In this document: positions 1-7,710 of the stretch, piece after piece | Position numbering within the stretch: the first letter of the stretch is position 1 | Layout: each line of letters begins with the position of its first letter | Source: Coemansia sp. RSA 922 | Lineage: Eukaryota; Kickxellomycota; Kickxellomycetes; Kickxellales; Kickxellaceae | NCBI GenBank assembly: GCA_027577415.1 | Contig: JANBQS010000589.1 | Location: forward strand, 1-15,001 | Length of the DNA: 15,001 nucleotides | Direction of reading: 5' to 3' | Notes under the pieces: generated by a model | Told to the model about the DNA's origin: nothing | The model's input: the letters and a program-made list of their open reading frames with translations, nothing else | Databases searched by the model: none | Translations under genes and position numbers: made by a program

Positions 1-2454
1 GGCAATATTGGCGAGATATTGGAGCTCCACGAAGAAATTAACACGGCGCTCATGGAGAGACAGCGGATGCAGTACCCCGTTGTCTGGGACATATCTGACG
101 TCCTCTTGCCCTTTGTGCCGCGCCTGCGTATCTATGCGCGCTACATATGCAACCAGGATAACGCGCTGCGACTCGTCGATGAGCTGCGCCAGACCAGCAA
201 CAACTTTGACGTGTTTTGGAAGGAACGCCAGCTCCGGCCCGAGTGTCGCAAGCTGCCGATGGAGTCGTTTTTGGTGCTTCCGTTTCAGCGGCTGCTCAAA
301 TACCCGCTGCTTCTGCGCACGCTCTTGGCATCAACCGCCGAGCATATGCCACAGCACGCCACGGCGCGCACGGTTGCTGAGCAAATCGACGCTTGGATCA
401 AGAAAATACAAGACGCTAGGACTAAACTCGACAGCTTTGCTTGCCTCGACGCGCTGTCGCGGACTCTGCCTGGCGTTGACTGGGCGCCGCTGCTGCGTGG
501 CGAACATCGCCTGGCACATAGTGGCGCTGTGCGTGTGGCGCATTGCGGGGCGAGCGGAGCGCTGACGCCCGATGAGCAAGCCACTCTGTGGCTGTTTGAT
601 GCGTTTTTCGTCGTTGCTCGGACAGCCGTGCAGTCGCTTTCGTCGCCGGTCCGCGGAGTAGTCAGCTGTGTGCCAACGGCTGATGCTCGGCTGTCGCTTA
701 TCATGGGGCCCTGTAGGGCGGTGGAGGTACTGGAGCTGGCGCAATGTAAGGGCTCGCCTGCCGTGTTTCTGCACGCGGTGCCAATGGAGCAGGCTGGTCC
801 GCGCTCGTCGATCGTCGTGAGATTCGCGTCGAAATCCGAATATTCTCTTTGGCGTTCTAAACTTGACGTGCATGTCAGGCGCACGCTAGTTTCGCAGCCA
901 CTCAAGGACACTGCCGATGTGCTGGCTGACGCGGTGGCTCGCACTTCCTTGGCAGACCCCGGCAATGTGCGTAGCAGCAGAAGTAGCAGCGGCAGTGGGA
1001 ATAGCGGCAGCAGTACGGCGGATTTGCCGACTATTAGCGTGCGCGACGTGTATGTGCATTTTCCGCCACCCCGGCAGAGAGGCAAACTGCGGCGTGGATG
1101 GGACTTTTTGTGTAGCAAGACCGAGGATTTTACAGGCCATGGTATTAAACGTCAGCTGCGCAAGTATGGCGGCGGAGGCGGCAAAAGACGCGCAACAGAT
1201 CTGGCTCCGTCCAGTGCGCCATCACCGCGAATTATCTCTACGCCTATACTCGTTCCTTCGCCATCGCCGTCGTTTGTCAACCTCTTTGCGCCAACGCCTG
1301 CTGTCATATCTAACCAGCACCGCAATACTTCGACTACTCCAAGTGCGGAAAACCTGTCCAAGGTGGGTACTCCGCTTAACCTGCGTCGAAACACGTCGGC
1401 TGTTCCTGAGAAACCCTTATCGGCGAATATGTTTGGAAAACCGCCAGAGAATATTGCCCTGACTTCGTACGCTCGCTACTCGTGTCGCAACTCGACAGAC
1501 TCATCGTCGCCATCATCAGCTCAACGATTTAACCAGTCCAGCGACACTGTGGTGCTTTCACCGCCATTAAGGCAGGTATCTAGGCTTGAGCTCGTATCGG
1601 CTACGCTTGCCTATAGTCCTGAAGACGACGAAGATGCGCCTATGCTATCTGCGGGTACTGTTGTGGCTCCTGGAAAGACTCTGTCTACGCTTCAGCCGCC
1701 ATTGCCGCCAATCCAGCGGTCGAGGAAATCTATGCGACCGCCGGTTGACTTTGGTAACGAGTGCGAAATGTCGGACTCTGATAATAATAGTCTGGGAGGC
1801 GCCTTGTCGCCGTTTACCGAGCCTGTCACGGACAGTTCTCGGTCGACGCTGTCGCTGGGGCTTCAGCCACCGCGACGCAGCCACCACCGAGCTGGAGATC
1901 TCGAACCCGTCCATGAAAGGAGTCAGACGGCGAGACCCAAGCCACTGCCTATTATCCCGCACCCAGCGATGTGTGGCATTCGAGGCACGGCGGGGCAGCG
2001 GAAGCCAGCGCCGGTATTTGAATTTGGGTCGGCCAAACTGACATACGGCAACAGTACTCCTACTTTGTCGTCGTCGCCAGCTACATCTTTGGTCTCGCAG
2101 GGAAGCACATCTTCGGGCATGAAAACACTGGGTAGTTCGCCAAGAGACGCTGCTTTGGCTGGTATGCCGGCATTTAATGCTGATGCGTGGCAGGGGAAAG
2201 CCGCACCGATGAAATTCAGCGGTCAGTCGTCGTCACTGGCTCGTGGTTGGCAGGTCGTGGATGTTGTGGATGACCCGCTGCCTAGCGCTAATTCTACTGA
2301 TTCGTTTTGTATCGTTACTCATGATCAGCCACAGAAGTTGCCGCCTACTTTGCCTACTAGTACGAGGCAGAAATCAGATCGTAACAGTAGGTTACAGGAA
2401 TCTGCTGCTTTTACTAATCGGACTATTGGATCGTCTTATTACGAGTCCCGATAG
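1..2454 (+). CDS. RhoGEF, DH-PH protein, 3' portion (5' partial)
   Basis: This is a guanine-nucleotide exchange factor for Rho-family GTPases, which should act at the cell cortex in polarity or wall signalling. The frame is open from base 1 to the stop at 2452-2454, giving 817 visible residues with no start, so the gene continues to the left. The first ~155 residues are the second half of a Dbl-homology domain. The hallmark helix LPFQRLLKYPLLLR is at about residues 93-106, followed by the terminal helix with IDAWIKKIQDA. A PH-like region follows at about residues 175-300, ending with the typical SLWRSKLD tryptophan helix. The remaining ~500 residues are Ser/Pro-rich and probably disordered, with a poly-Ser run near 960-1017 and a Gly run near 1170. 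The start of the DH domain (conserved region 1) lies outside the window, so the subfamily and which GTPase it serves cannot be assigned. No intron is needed in the visible part. Confidence 0.9.
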   Translation, partial: GNIGEILELHEEINTALMERQRMQYPVVWDISDVLLPFVPRLRIYARYICNQDNALRLVDELRQTSNNFDVFWKERQLRPECRKLPMESFLVLPFQRLLKYPLLLRTLLASTAEHMPQHATARTVAEQIDAWIKKIQDARTKLDSFACLDALSRTLPGVDWAPLLRGEHRLAHSGAVRVAHCGASGALTPDEQATLWLFDAFFVVARTAVQSLSSPVRGVVSCVPTADARLSLIMGPCRAVEVLELAQCKGSPAVFLHAVPMEQAGPRSSIVVRFASKSEYSLWRSKLDVHVRRTLVSQPLKDTADVLADAVARTSLADPGNVRSSRSSSGSGNSGSSTADLPTISVRDVYVHFPPPRQRGKLRRGWDFLCSKTEDFTGHGIKRQLRKYGGGGGKRRATDLAPSSAPSPRIISTPILVPSPSPSFVNLFAPTPAVISNQHRNTSTTPSAENLSKVGTPLNLRRNTSAVPEKPLSANMFGKPPENIALTSYARYSCRNSTDSSSPSSAQRFNQSSDTVVLSPPLRQVSRLELVSATLAYSPEDDEDAPMLSAGTVVAPGKTLSTLQPPLPPIQRSRKSMRPPVDFGNECEMSDSDNNSLGGALSPFTEPVTDSSRSTLSLGLQPPRRSHHRAGDLEPVHERSQTARPKPLPIIPHPAMCGIRGTAGQRKPAPVFEFGSAKLTYGNSTPTLSSSPATSLVSQGSTSSGMKTLGSSPRDAALAGMPAFNADAWQGKAAPMKFSGQSSSLARGWQVVDVVDDPLPSANSTDSFCIVTHDQPQKLPPTLPTSTRQKSDRNSRLQESAAFTNRTIGSSYYESR

Positions 2455-2647
2455 ACAGTATGTTTTTCTTTTTGTAATTTATTCGTTGGTTTAATACTAT
2501 CAAGGCCGACAATATGAAATCTATAGCTAATGTAACAACCTATACATGTAAGGTGTCAAGATATGTCATAGTCACTCAATTACTTTCTAGTAAAGGTGTA
2601 TGTTGATCAAAAATAATATATTTACAACATGGCTAGCACTAGTTGCG

Positions 2648-3004
2648 ATCCCTGGGGTTAACTCTCTTCTCTGTCATTCCTGCCACGCGAAGTCTACCAT
2701 TGGGCTCGTTGTAGATTGTAGTCATTTGGTCTGCAGCATAGCAAGGGTCAAGATCCCCCAGCTCAGAGCAGAAGCCCCATTTTGCCAGAAGAGACACACC
2801 TGCCGGAGACTTACACGCACGAAGGGGTCAAGATCCTTCCGGCTCAGGACAAAAATTTCCATCTGCCGAATAAAGAGACGCACCTAACCGGAGACTGACA
2901 CGCTCCCACTGTCCTACCAAAAAACAACCTTATCCACAGCTAAAACCCAATGGTAGACCTACAAGCGCGACATGGAAGACAAGTTTAGTGAGTGCCCCCG
3001 CGAT
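2648..3004. repeat. Foldback / MITE-like inverted repeat
   Basis: Two inverted arms enclose about 240 bp. The inner ends match perfectly over 13 bp (GTCTACCATTGGG at 2692-2704; its reverse complement at 2946-2958). By eye the similarity extends outward, with gaps, to about 2648 on the left and 3004 on the right (arms of roughly 57 and 59 bp, diverged). No transposase is encoded, and I could not see a clear target-site duplication. A non-autonomous DNA transposon relic is the simplest reading, but the outer limits are soft. Confidence 0.5.
2744..2902. repeat. Diverged tandem duplication, two ~79-bp units
   Basis: Two direct copies lie inside the foldback element: unit 1 at 2744-2817 and unit 2 at 2823-2902. 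Both begin with AGGG(G)TCAAGATCC, continue through a shared GCTCAG, a ..TGCC.. and an AGAGAC(A/G)CACCT block, and end in CCGGAGACT(T/G)ACACG. Insertions of a few bases separate the copies. The duplication looks older than or internal to the element, and nothing suggests that it is coding. Confidence 0.6.
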
Positions 3005-3275
3005 TCCCTCCCAGGTCCAGCCTACAAAATAAAACAATAGAAGATTCATGTATAAACATGTTAGAACTTTTGCGAATCGGTAATATCGATGTGTTGTAAT
3101 GGTTGCCGCCGACTTGGATCTGTTGTTCTTGAGCTTGACTGTATTGAGTACCCCGCCCTTGTAATATTCGGGTAATGAAGAGTGCTTGTATGTTTTGTTA
3201 AAAGAGGAAGTTGGTGTGAGAGTCCGGCTGCCTTGGTCGCCGCCGACTGTGCTTGTAAGAAAACCCCCAAGAGTC
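3005..3275. other. Intergenic, no supported gene
   Basis: All three minus-strand frames through here have coding-like stretches, but none has both a good start and a recognisable product. A 573-base open frame on the minus strand (3061-3633) crosses a likely promoter and matches nothing I know. A small palindrome (CATGT-ATAA-ACATG) is at 3047-3060. See the promoter entry at 3386-3393. Confidence 0.5.
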
Positions 3276-3385
3276 CATCTCGAGTATATGTAGAAGAAGA
3301 AAGATTAGGCGGTAGTTGTATAGAGAAAAGGAAGTGAGGATGGTGAGGAAAAGCGAGGAGAGGTGGGAAGGCCAGGCAGCGTCTC

Positions 3386-3393
3386 TTTTTATA
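3386..3393 (-). promoter_or_regulatory. TATA box on the minus strand with no intact gene downstream
   Basis: TATAAAAA on the minus strand is followed by about 90 nt of strongly pyrimidine-rich leader and then a first ATG at 3278, 115 nt downstream. That is the same spacing as at the two other minus-strand genes in this window. The ATG opens only 26 codons (MDSWGFSYK... ending at a TAA). This may be the promoter of a decayed gene or of a short-peptide or non-coding transcript. Confidence 0.35.
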
Positions 3394-3866
3394 CCACCCA
3401 TTTTTGCTTGTCTCCCAATGTTGTGCATTGTGCGCGGTGGGAGAGGAACTGTGTGGCCAATCATATTTCTCGTCATATGCCATAAACCTACGCTCCTCGA
3501 TTTTAATTGAACTTATCAAGCTGATCCATATGACCCTGTTTCTGACAATTGAATCACGCGGGAGTATGTCTGTGGAGTAGGGTTCTCTCACTAAGAAAAA
3601 AAGAGACCTGGCTCCCCGTCTCACTCCGCTCATCTTTTACAGATCAGCACAATATGCAAGCCGCTCTGCTTACGCACAACAAATCAAGCTCTCCACAATG
3701 TTCCAAAATAAACAAGCCCCCTGGTTCCGCACATGTATTACGAGATCCCAACCGCCTGTAATTGCCTTGCGCGTAGTTGTGCCTTTTCTTTATTTTCTTG
3801 TCTCCTTTCCAAACATTGCTTTCTTTTAAACCTAGCACTCGCTATTTTCTTTATCCATTACGCCGT
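3394..3866. other. Intergenic, upstream of the first F-box-like gene
   Basis: No gene is supported. The last ~90 bases before 3867 are pyrimidine-rich (TTTTCTTTATTTTCTTGTC and TTTCTTTTAAACC) and look like the promoter or leader of the plus-strand F-box-like gene. A CCAAT motif near 3452-3458 could serve either direction. Confidence 0.4.
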
Positions 3867-5681
3867 ATGCTTTCACCAGGGATGCTAGATCATTGTGGAC
3901 AAGTGTGTGCGCCTACACTGACAGCAACTGTCGCTTTAAATGGTGCTGTTTTGAAGCCGCCATCGCCTACGTTTCAAACTCTGTCAATGCTGATCGTGTA
4001 CAAGGTCGTAGAATACCTTGAAGGTCGCTCTAAACACAGGCTTGATCTCGATGTTAACACGCACAACAAACTCAAGGTAGCTCTAGTTTCTTTTCTTTCA
4101 GTGAGCGAGCACTGGCGCAGAGCAGCACTAGAGTCCATTTGCGATACCTGTGCACTCGATTTTAACCAGCCTTATGAGACTCGCAAAATAGTTTTCCCCG
4201 CGTGGCCCACCGATTTTAAACATACACGGCTTTGCAAAACGAATCTCGTGAAACGCGCTGTCTTTCCAGCTACCCTTGGAAGGACTATAATGGACAGAAT
4301 GGCAGACGAGGGAATACGTTGGCTACAGCGCCGTGGTGTGGTAGCTCCAAATGCAAAAACCATGTTGCTTTGCTTGAGAAAGGCTGTCAACCATGCTGCG
4401 AGCTCCGACAACAACCCGACCCCTGCTTCTGCGCCAACATCGACTACTGAACAACAGTCACTCGCTTTGTTTGCTCGTTATCTGCTACGAATGGTTCCTT
4501 CGGTGACGGGTATAACTGTATTTATTCCCTCTATTGACGCTGTGCAGTCGAAACTATTGCAGATGTATGGCTCTCTGATATCGACTTTGTGCCGAGGTAG
4601 AGTTAAAGCGCTGTACGCCTATTCCGTACAAGGCACTATCCCGATTTCGCTCAACTTTCTAGGCGTATCAGGACTAACGAGTATTGCGAATGGAGTCAAC
4701 ATAGCCTGCGCCCAGTTTGCTCAGCTGATTTTCCGTAACTCGCGCACTTTGAAAACTATCAACTTTAGATTTGTGGCGGAAAGCAACTGGCGCGACATGA
4801 TCTATGGACATACCCAGACGCCGACAGTCTACACCCACTTGACCACACTTGCTCTGACAATTATTGGCATACCATACAATACCACTTGGACAGCCATTGA
4901 CGATATTGCGCCATTTCCCGCTCTGTCAACATTGGATGTTAGCGACAGATATCCATTCGATGACGACTTGCTGTTTAGGGGAAATGGCAGAACAATGAAG
5001 AACCTACGCCTTCCTTTTAGAGCGATCGCGAGAAACATATTGGCCAGATTCAATATCCTTAAGCGTAGCGGCGTTTCGCGAATGAACTCCATTAGTATCG
5101 GTGCTATCTATAACGAAGATATCGCGTTTATGGCCAATAGGGTGAATGTTATCATCAGGCAACAAGTGCATCACATATTGGAGACGACGACAAAGTTCAG
5201 CATTGCGAGGGACATAGCTGACCAACCCAGCACAAAAATATTCAAAGCTATCGAACTTGCGCCTAGTACGTCGATTCTTCAGCACTTGGACTTTGGTATC
5301 AGCGGTGTCGTCTACATTACTGGTGTAATCAAACTCATTAACGCTCTTCCAACCCTGGTAATTTTGACATGCCACTTGGGAGACTTAGGTCTGGTTGATA
5401 AGGTAGCTCCAGAGAGCACATATCCGAGTAGCCTGCGCTCAACGAACTACCCCCTGAGCAAAAGCTTTAGGCTGTTGCGAGTACACCATGCATCAACGGC
5501 CTCTGCTTGTACTATCGCAAAGATTTCTATGATTGTTGCCATTGCGTGCCCTAATTTTACTCATGTGGATATGGCTCCCGAGTTGCGCAATGCTTTTAGC
5601 CGCGAGATAGCCTGGGGGACATGCAATCGCCCTTTTGAGCCATACGCTGATTCTATTCACCATCTTATCTACAAGGATTAG
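3867..5681 (+). CDS. F-box-like protein of a large lineage-expanded family (paralogue 1)
   Basis: This 604-residue protein has a degenerate F-box-like N terminus at about residues 36-95 (TLSMLIVYKVVEYLEG, then SFLSVSEHWRRAALESIC). After it come long leucine-rich, irregular repeats with phrases such as FPALSTLDV and LINALPTLVILTCHLGDLGL. The layout is that of F-box/LRR-like substrate adaptors for SCF ubiquitin ligases, but no substrate can be inferred. I chose the ATG at 3867 because the frame upstream opens only from a non-ATG codon inside a pyrimidine-rich leader; an in-frame ATG at 3882 is an alternative. It is clearly related to the minus-strand gene at 7711-9384: both carry an LFRGN-x(2)-T(M/L) block, an ALP-led block and a CP-containing hydrophobic helix near the C terminus. 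I recall such families as abundant in Kickxellomycotina; that attribution is from memory. Confidence 0.8.
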   Translation: MLSPGMLDHCGQVCAPTLTATVALNGAVLKPPSPTFQTLSMLIVYKVVEYLEGRSKHRLDLDVNTHNKLKVALVSFLSVSEHWRRAALESICDTCALDFNQPYETRKIVFPAWPTDFKHTRLCKTNLVKRAVFPATLGRTIMDRMADEGIRWLQRRGVVAPNAKTMLLCLRKAVNHAASSDNNPTPASAPTSTTEQQSLALFARYLLRMVPSVTGITVFIPSIDAVQSKLLQMYGSLISTLCRGRVKALYAYSVQGTIPISLNFLGVSGLTSIANGVNIACAQFAQLIFRNSRTLKTINFRFVAESNWRDMIYGHTQTPTVYTHLTTLALTIIGIPYNTTWTAIDDIAPFPALSTLDVSDRYPFDDDLLFRGNGRTMKNLRLPFRAIARNILARFNILKRSGVSRMNSISIGAIYNEDIAFMANRVNVIIRQQVHHILETTTKFSIARDIADQPSTKIFKAIELAPSTSILQHLDFGISGVVYITGVIKLINALPTLVILTCHLGDLGLVDKVAPESTYPSSLRSTNYPLSKSFRLLRVHHASTASACTIAKISMIVAIACPNFTHVDMAPELRNAFSREIAWGTCNRPFEPYADSIHHLIYKD

Positions 5682-5978
5682 TAACACTTGACGTTCATCG
5701 TTAGCAATTTTTGACTATAAATTACTCTACCAGCTCTGTTAATACTCTAACTCACCAAGGCTACTATTGGCTGTTACCTGTGGATTGTTTCATGTCAAGA
5801 ATCTTGTCGTCAATAGTGTTTCATCTCTAGGCTTCCATACTTTGATACTTGTTTGAAACTATCTAGTGAATAACAATAAATCTAAAACTAAGAAACCGAA
5901 CCAAAGGCAGGGTTTCAATAGAGCTTTCAAAAGACCTACAATGTGAAATGGTATATCGGAACACGCTCATAAAGGCGC
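5682..5978. other. Convergent intergenic spacer
   Basis: This spacer lies between the F-box-like gene ending at 5681 and the broken minus-strand gene ending at 5979. It is AT-rich. Apart from the AATAAA listed separately, nothing is recognised. Confidence 0.5.
5875..5880 (+). terminator. Possible poly(A) signal AATAAA
   Basis: An exact AATAAA lies about 195 nt downstream of the stop codon of the plus-strand F-box-like gene. It may define that gene's 3' end. In AT-rich DNA the motif also occurs by chance. Confidence 0.3.
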
Positions 5979-6509
5979 TTACACCTTGGATAATGACACG
6001 TACTCTCCACATTTAGTGTCAATAGCCCAGATAGTACCTTGCTCTCTCGCACTTTTGGCACGAGCGCTAAGCATGTATGATTTTGGGTATGCAGTAAAAC
6101 TCTCTAGTGCGACACTTTAACAAACAGGTCCTTTTCCATGTGGTATTCAAAAATATTTGCGTCACGCATATCAATAAACGGTTGCGTATTATAAGTCTGA
6201 CCGAGAATTTCTAGTAGAGAAAATTCGGATAGATTGTCGTCAGAAGGCTTAGAGTACACGACAACCTGGTAGCCACGTTTCACAACGTCGCCTTGCTCAA
6301 ATTCTGTTTTGCCATCAACATTTCTATACATTTTAAAGCAGTGTGTTCCCAGTGTTACACACTCCCTATTTTCAATAACGAGCTGTTTAATTTTTTTCTA
6401 ATTTAATGCCGTCGGCTTTTGTTTGAATCCAGTAAGTTTCGAAATTACTTTCTCCTGTATAAAAGTATACTGAGATGTCTTGAATCTCATCTAATTTTAT
6501 ATTGGTCAT
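5979..6509 (-). pseudogene. Small orphan protein gene broken by two opposite 1-base frameshifts
   Basis: Three consecutive coding-like segments on the minus strand together give a ~176-residue product. The first runs from ATG at 6509 (MTNIKLDEIQD...) to a TAA at 6387, just past a run of seven A (complement of 6391-6397). Dropping one A joins it to the second frame (about 6390-6117, including IKQLVIENRECVTLG and KTEFEQGDVVKRGYQVVVYS). That frame ends at 6104, but one extra A after 6113 would join it to the third segment (6116-5979, including SYMLSARAKSAREQGTIWAID). The third segment is in the same frame as the first, so the two changes cancel. I recognise no family. A TATA box at 6625-6630 lies upstream. 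It could be a recent pseudogene, or an intact gene with two homopolymer sequencing errors; the flanking genes show no such errors. An intron does not fix the first break: the best donor (GTAATT) with acceptor TTAAACAG leads into a stop. Confidence 0.65.
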
Positions 6510-6624
6510 GGTTTAAAAATATCTACTGTGTTTTGGTTCTAAAAACTAATGTAAGAAAAAGTAGAGTGGGAGGTTGGTAGAGAAAGGAAAGAATTGGGCA
6601 AGAAGCAGGGGCTGCTGCATTTCA

Positions 6625-6630
6625 TTTATA
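6625..6630 (-). promoter_or_regulatory. TATA box of the broken minus-strand gene
   Basis: TATAAA on the minus strand lies 116 nt upstream of the ATG at 6509. A pyrimidine-rich stretch (TTCTTGCCCAATTCTTTCC) follows. Both spacing and leader resemble the other minus-strand promoters in the window. Confidence 0.5.
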
Positions 6631-6988
6631 CCCGGATTCCATTCCAACAGAGCACGGCTTTAGAGAAATCCACCTTGCCTCTCTTTCCCCAACCAAAAAA
6701 CACACCAAAGAACCCCTTTCTCTCTCAAAAAGCGAATTTACGTTTCTTATTACTTGGGCTTTTTTACAAAGCACATCCCATGCCAACATCTCCTTTGAGA
6801 AAAGAAAGAAGACATTGGCATTTCTCAATGTTCAATGTCTATTTGCTCTGCTCAGGCATCCACCTACTGCGGAATCCGGAAAAATTGTTGACAACGCCAG
6901 GTGCCCATGCGGCAACTGCCAAGCACTTTGATTCTGCCTTGATCTGTACTCCTGGTTTACTGAATTCAAAAGAGTGCAGTAATAAAGA
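6631..6988. other. Divergent intergenic region
   Basis: This lies between the minus-strand broken gene and the plus-strand gene at 6989. An open frame crosses it on the plus strand (from 6594) but looks non-coding and overlaps the minus-strand promoter. I see no clear plus-strand TATA box. Confidence 0.4.
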
Positions 6989-7531
6989 ATGACACTCTGC
7001 CTTTTACGCCGCCTCTGCATAACCGTGCCACACAGTTTGGATGTTCATGACATAAAGCACTTCATTGAAGCCTTGCCGACCATGATTTCGACAGACCATC
7101 CCAAGCGTCAGCACCGGACACTGGCCATGAATATACGCAAGGATATGCAACTCCAGTTTACAATGCCCTCATTTTGCCGACAGCCTGATCATGCTGATGT
7201 TAGAGGGCAAGTACAGCCAGTGAGGTGTGTATTATTTGCTGCGACTATTCTCCAACCTGCGTACACTAGTTTTTGTGTTAATGTCAGCAAGCCCATGTTT
7301 ACCATTCTCAAGCTCATTGACAAGTATCGTAGTGCTAACACTGCAAAAATGTGGACGACTCCCAACATGCCACTTTGCGTTTTGAATGACTATGGACAGC
7401 CGTATTTCCTTAGTCGTAGCGATGTGGACCTTATTCCAAGGTCAAGGCGTCTGATGGGACCAGAGTTGCATCATTATTGCGGTATGCTCATTGACTTTGT
7501 CTGTCGCCTACCTGTGTTGGATACGTCTTGA
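6989..7531 (+). CDS. Unrecognised 180-residue protein, possibly truncated
   Basis: The ATG at 6989 opens 180 residues with convincing codon structure, for example phrases FTILKLIDKYRSANTAKMW and LCVLNDYGQPYFLSRSDVD. I recognise no domain, signal peptide or membrane segment. The frame closes with TGA at 7529-7531, then stays open for 32 more coding-like codons (ending GPEHVDHLQRD) to a TAG at 7627-7629. An AATAAA follows 22 bases later. So the original protein was probably longer and the TGA may be a disabling mutation. A short intron in the 7220-7285 region (GTGTGT ... AATGTCAG) is conceivable but not required. The start is uncertain because an upstream exon cannot be excluded. It is divergent from the broken gene at 5979-6509 and convergent with the F-box-like gene at 7711-9384. 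Confidence 0.4.
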   Translation: MTLCLLRRLCITVPHSLDVHDIKHFIEALPTMISTDHPKRQHRTLAMNIRKDMQLQFTMPSFCRQPDHADVRGQVQPVRCVLFAATILQPAYTSFCVNVSKPMFTILKLIDKYRSANTAKMWTTPNMPLCVLNDYGQPYFLSRSDVDLIPRSRRLMGPELHHYCGMLIDFVCRLPVLDTS

Positions 7532-7650
7532 GTCAGCGCCCGTTCTGTCGATGGTATCAATGAAAGCATCCGTGCAATTGTCGCCATCAATATCGGTCCA
7601 GAACACGTTGATCATTTGCAGCGTGATTAGAGTCCGGGGTTTCCATTTGT

Positions 7651-7656
7651 AATAAA
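7651..7656 (+). terminator. Poly(A) signal AATAAA
   Basis: An exact AATAAA lies 21 nt past the TAG that ends the open frame extended beyond 7531. The position suits the plus-strand gene and suggests its original stop was the one at 7627-7629. Confidence 0.4.
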
Positions 7657-7710
7657 AATGACCTTATTTTTAACAACTTTTACAATTCTAACAAATATAG
7701 TGAGAAAGCT

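Noticed and set aside
285..1118. 277-codon minus-strand open frame
   Set aside because: It lies antisense to the clear DH-PH coding frame. Its Ser/Leu/Arg-rich content is what the complement of this GC-rich gene gives.
2745..2756. GGTCAAGATCC resembling a tRNA B box
   Set aside because: Only about seven of ten fixed positions fit, no A box or cloverleaf is present, and the same bases recur in the tandem copy at 2826.
2600..2887. 95-codon plus-strand frame with a signal-peptide-like start
   Set aside because: It runs straight through the foldback element and its tandem units, so the hydrophobic start is most likely chance.
3061..3633. 190-codon minus-strand open frame
   Set aside because: It runs across the TATA box and pyrimidine leader at 3278-3393 and has no family motif. 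It begins far upstream of the likely transcript.
6104..6400. Programmed ribosomal frameshifting at the A7 run
   Set aside because: The first shift needs +1 and the second -1, and the second site (GTT-AAA-GTG) is not a known slippery heptamer. Two indels are simpler.
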